From NCBI RefSeq assembly GCF_003859805.1, contig NZ_RQZG01000013.1, positions 44,889 to 108,888 of the forward strand: a stretch of 64,000 nucleotides of DNA, in the 5' to 3' direction. The notes below the pieces were generated by a model. That model saw only the letters and a program-made list of their open reading frames with translations, was not told where the DNA came from and did not search any database. The position numbers and the translations under genes are program-made. The stretch is from Arachnia propionica (GTDB taxonomy: Bacteria > Actinomycetota > Actinomycetes > Propionibacteriales > Propionibacteriaceae). Below, piece after piece: positions 61,215 to 64,000 of the stretch; position 1 is the first letter of the stretch; the number at the start of each line of letters is the position of its first letter.

Positions 61215-63002
61215 TCACCGGATGATGTCGTAGCGGGCGAGCTTCGCCCGGTCCGCCTTGCTGGTGGAGCCCTGCAGGGCCAGCAGCTCCGAGTAGATAC
61301 CACCGGAGGTGGCCAGCTCGGCCGGGGTGCCCACCTCGTCGATCCGGCCGTCACGCAGCGTCACGATCCGGTCCACCGACGAGATGGTGGACAACCGGTG
61401 GGCGATGATCAGGGTGGTACGTCCCACCATCAACTCCTCCAGCCCCGCCTGGACGGCACGCTCGGCCTTGGAGTCCAGCGAACTCGTCGCCTCGTCGAGG
61501 ATGAGGATGGGGGCATCCTTGAGCAGCGCCCGGGCCACGGAGATCCGCTGCTTCTGGCCCCCGGAGAGCTTCACCCCGCGTTCACCGATCTCCGTGTCCA
61601 GACCCTTCGGCAGTTTCGCGATGAAGCCTGCGGCGTTCGCGCGACGGGCCGCGGCCATCAGCTGCTCATCGGTGGCGGTGGTGCCGTAGGCCATGTTGTC
61701 GCGGATCGTGCCACTGAACAGCGACGCGTCCTGGAACACCGTCCCGATCCGTGCCCTCAGTTGCCGGGGAGGCACCGAGTTGACCGGGATCCCCTCCACC
61801 CGGAGCCTGCCCGAGGTGACGGGATAGAGCCTCATGATGAGGTTGACCAGGGTGGTCTTGCCGCCACCGGATTCCCCGACGAAGGCGACCCGTTCGCCGT
61901 GGGCGATGCTGAGACTGATGCCACGCAGCACCGGGTCCGCATCGTCGCTGTAGGCGAAGCTCACGTCGGAGAACTCGATGGCAGGGACGTCGTCGCGCCA
62001 CGGCACCTGGTCGATCTCCAGGTCCCCGAGCGGCTCCTCCGGCTCATCCATGACCGTGAAGTACTCGCGACTGCCCGCGATGGCACGTTGACTGGTGTCC
62101 ACCAGCCAACTCATCGACGCCACCGGTTCCCGGGCCATCGCCACCAGCTGGATGAGCAGCACCATCGCCCCGACGGTGAACACGCCCTGTGCGGTCTGCA
62201 CGAAGATGATGACGTAGATGACGAAGAACACCAGGTCCAGGGATCCCCGCCGGGCGGTGTCCATCAGGTGCCAGAACCTCGACTGTGCCGTCGTCGTGTC
62301 GACGGTGCTCCGGTAGAGCGTGCCGAACCGCTCCAGCTCGTGACGCTCCGCCAGGAATGACTTCACCACACGGGCCTGCCCCACCACCTCGGCGAACCGG
62401 CCCCCCGCGATGTCGTAGGCCTCGTTCTTCTGGTGCTCCCACACCTGCCATCGCTTCGACGTGAGGGTGGTCAACCACACGAACAGCGGATAGATCACCA
62501 CCAGCAGCAGGGCCAGCCACGGCGAGTGGAGGCCGGTGATGACCAGCACGGAGGCGACGGTCAGCACCAGCGGGAAGAAGGCACCTGCGAAGGTCTTGAG
62601 GAAGTCCGTCACCGCGGTGATGGAGCGGTTGAGACGAGAGATGATGGTGCCGGTCAGCTCGTTGTCGTAGTAGCTGAGGGGCAGCCGAAGCAGCTTCTCG
62701 TAGTAGCGCTGCGACAGGATCACCCGCAGCCGGGCCGCCGAGAGGTCACCCCAGTAGCCGGTGACATTGGTCAGCACCGAGTTGGCGAGGCTCACCACGA
62801 GGATCCACACCGCCAGCCACACCAGCTCCGTCGTCGATCCGCCGGTGCCCTGCACCATGGCGACCACGACGTCGATGGCACGGGCGATGATGAACGGTAC
62901 GAGCAGGGTGGTGCCCGTGATGGTGATGGCCCCCAGGGTGATGCCTGCGAACACGGGCCACAGTTCGCGGGTGGTGAGGAGGATTCGTCGGATGCTGCGC
63001 AC
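61215..63002 (-). CDS. ABC exporter, fused membrane and ATPase domains (595 aa)
   Basis: Six membrane helices (ITLGAITITGTTLLVPFIIA is one) precede an ATPase with Walker A GESGGGKTTLV, Q-loop TVFQDASLFSGTIRDNMAYG, signature LSGGQKQRISVARALL and Walker B ILILDEATSSLD. It is a typical homodimeric lipid or drug exporter. The GTG at 63002 lies six bases after TACGCT; a longer frame upstream would run through the palindromic motif at 63047. It converges on the half-size ATPase gene, nine bases apart. Confidence 0.9.
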   Translation of the reverse strand: MRSIRRILLTTRELWPVFAGITLGAITITGTTLLVPFIIARAIDVVVAMVQGTGGSTTELVWLAVWILVVSLANSVLTNVTGYWGDLSAARLRVILSQRYYEKLLRLPLSYYDNELTGTIISRLNRSITAVTDFLKTFAGAFFPLVLTVASVLVITGLHSPWLALLLVVIYPLFVWLTTLTSKRWQVWEHQKNEAYDIAGGRFAEVVGQARVVKSFLAERHELERFGTLYRSTVDTTTAQSRFWHLMDTARRGSLDLVFFVIYVIIFVQTAQGVFTVGAMVLLIQLVAMAREPVASMSWLVDTSQRAIAGSREYFTVMDEPEEPLGDLEIDQVPWRDDVPAIEFSDVSFAYSDDADPVLRGISLSIAHGERVAFVGESGGGKTTLVNLIMRLYPVTSGRLRVEGIPVNSVPPRQLRARIGTVFQDASLFSGTIRDNMAYGTTATDEQLMAAARRANAAGFIAKLPKGLDTEIGERGVKLSGGQKQRISVARALLKDAPILILDEATSSLDSKAERAVQAGLEELMVGRTTLIIAHRLSTISSVDRIVTLRDGRIDEVGTPAELATSGGIYSELLALQGSTSKADRAKLARYDIIR

Positions 63003-63014
63003 CCTGCCAGCGTA
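63003..63014 (-). promoter_or_regulatory. -10 TACGCT of a leaderless promoter
   Basis: On the minus strand TACGCT (63009-63014) is six bases before the GTG at 63002. Confidence 0.5.
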
Positions 63015-63046
63015 GAGTGCTCGACCGTGGTCACCGTCGCAGGGGG

Positions 63047-63071
63047 TTGTCGCAGTCCTGCGACGATCCGG
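63047..63071. promoter_or_regulatory. 25-bp palindromic motif, copy 1
   Basis: TTGTCGCAG-TC-CTGCGACGA is a near-perfect palindrome followed by TCCGG. It lies between the ABC exporter and the DUF3060 lipoprotein, 56 bases before the latter, and recurs at 63964. Confidence 0.6.
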
Positions 63072-63127
63072 TCCCGGGCCGCAGCCGGGCGGCACTCTGG
63101 TGTCACCGAGGAACGAAAGGAAACGCC

Positions 63128-63805
63128 ATGAAGACCCTCACCCTCCGCACCGGGATCGCTGCCGCCGCCGCTGCCGTGCTGCTGGTCACCGGGTGTTCCG
63201 CCAGCGTGGACGCCAAGCCGGCGGATGCCCCTGCGCCGGAGGAGCTGAACAGCCAGGCGCCGGTTGTCGAGAGCCCGTCGCCGACAGGGGAGGCCTCAAA
63301 CGAGGGGACCACCATCAAGGTGCCGGGGGTCGAGATCGATGTCGACAACGGGAAGGTCTCCGCGCCGGGGGTGGAGGTCGATGCGAAGAACGGCAAGGTG
63401 ACGGCCCCCGGTGTGGAGGTCGACGCGAACGGCCAGAAGGTCACCGTCGACACCCCTGCCGACGGTGGTGAGACCACCGCAGCAGGTGGTTCGAGCTGCA
63501 ACGAGCCCGTGGTGATCTCCGAGGACGGGGCCTTCGTCAGGCTGACCGGGGACTGCCCCTCCATCACGGTGAGCGGCAACAACGTCAACCTTGGTTTCGA
63601 GAAGGCCGGAACACTGAACATCACCGGCACGGAGGGCTTCATCCGAGGACAGGAAGCGGGCACCGTCACCATCGAGGCCGATGACAACAACGTCGGCCTC
63701 GGGCAGGCCGGCGACCTCATCGTCTCCGGCAGTGAGAACTTCGTCAGGGTCGGTACCAGGACCGGTGAGCTGAAGAACAGCGGCAAGGCGAACAACATCG
63801 GCTGA
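63128..63805 (+). CDS. DUF3060 lipoprotein with internal repeats (225 aa)
   Basis: A lipoprotein signal ends LVTGC with Cys23. Residues 66-107 are three consecutive 14-residue repeats (PGVEIDVDNGKVSA, PGVEVDAKNGKVTA, PGVEVDANGQKVTV). The C-terminal DUF3060-like solenoid starts with a cysteine pair (Cys124, Cys143) in the pattern SCN...LTGDC, as in the protein at 54406. The remaining rungs are VNLGFEKAGTLNITG, VTIEADDNNVGLG and so on. AAAGGAAA precedes the ATG. It should be displayed on the cell surface. The ligand, if any, is unknown. Confidence 0.85.
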   Translation: MKTLTLRTGIAAAAAAVLLVTGCSASVDAKPADAPAPEELNSQAPVVESPSPTGEASNEGTTIKVPGVEIDVDNGKVSAPGVEVDAKNGKVTAPGVEVDANGQKVTVDTPADGGETTAAGGSSCNEPVVISEDGAFVRLTGDCPSITVSGNNVNLGFEKAGTLNITGTEGFIRGQEAGTVTIEADDNNVGLGQAGDLIVSGSENFVRVGTRTGELKNSGKANNIG

Positions 63806-63910
63806 CCCCCACGCTGGGTCTGCCCCGGGATGGGTGAGACGTGTCGGATCAGATGGTCCCCTCGTCGTGTGGTCGGCGCCCTCCCCATGACCGAACCGAA
63901 GCAGACCCGG

Positions 63911-63942
63911 ACAGGCCGCCCCGTGGACACGGGGCGGCCTGT
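63911..63942. terminator. Strong terminator hairpin
   Basis: ACAGGCCGCCCCG (63911-63923) and CGGGGCGGCCTGT (63930-63942) form a perfect 13-bp stem with a 6-base loop, about 105 bases after the lipoprotein stop. Confidence 0.8.
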
Positions 63943-63963
63943 CGTCATGGGTGCTGCAAGGAG

Positions 63964-63988
63964 TTGTCGCAGTCCTGCGATGATCCGG
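63964..63988. promoter_or_regulatory. 25-bp palindromic motif, copy 2
   Basis: TTGTCGCAGTCCTGCGATGA plus TCCGG differs from copy 1 at one of 25 bases. It follows a terminator and probably controls a gene beyond the right edge. Confidence 0.6.
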
Positions 63989-64000
63989 CACGCTGTCCGG

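Noticed and set aside
1..64000. CRISPR arrays, tRNA or rRNA genes, prophage or intact insertion sequences
   Set aside because: No regularly spaced identical repeats, cloverleaf-like sequences or transposase motifs were seen by eye. A tRNA or small RNA scan would be decisive.

Overview
The window is high-GC DNA dense in genes, and it reads as an actinobacterium. The pur gene order, the TANNNT promoters and the gene families suggest Propionibacteriaceae, with an Arachnia- or Tessaracoccus-like organism as the best guess. That placement comes from pattern recognition and was not computed. I see no rRNA, tRNA, CRISPR array, complete insertion sequence or prophage.

Layout. Positions 1-15000 are an accessory block. 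It holds five WD40/beta-propeller-like genes (one cut by the window edge), four of which share a C-terminal signature, plus a glycosyltransferase, a three-gene operon with two tandem SMI1/KNR4 (SUKH)-like paralogs, a lone AAA ATPase and a lipoprotein coupled to a propeller gene. From 15073 to 41478 the purine genes purD, purB, purC, purS-purQ and purL lie scattered among unrelated genes. These include a secreted esterase, an alpha-galactoside ABC importer with a GH36 alpha-galactosidase, a ROK regulator fused to a Gfo/Idh/MocA oxidoreductase domain, a SulP transporter with a C-terminal gamma-glutamylcyclotransferase-like domain, a bacterial-type PARG and a secreted beta-helix protein. From 41589 to 55035 come a DUF4132 protein, an antitoxin whose PIN toxin has collapsed, a three-gene ABC/MacB-like operon, a DUF222-HNH endonuclease and an ECF sigma factor operon ending in a DUF3060 lipoprotein. 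From 55105 to the end are a ChvE/MmsAB-type monosaccharide importer, a divergent ROK repressor coupled to a lone half-size ABC ATPase, an ABC exporter and a second DUF3060 lipoprotein.

Regulation. Twenty-two start codons have a TANNNT hexamer 6-8 bases upstream (21 of them 6-7) and usually no ribosome binding site, so they are probably leaderless. I used this to choose many starts. Genes inside operons and most secreted proteins have ordinary Shine-Dalgarno sequences instead.

The most unusual items are the ROK-oxidoreductase fusion with a lost catalytic lysine, the SulP-STAS-cyclotransferase fusion, a six-unit palindromic repeat phased at about 20 bp at two convergent gene ends, a 25-bp palindromic motif repeated near the DUF3060 lipoprotein, and the propeller paralog cluster.
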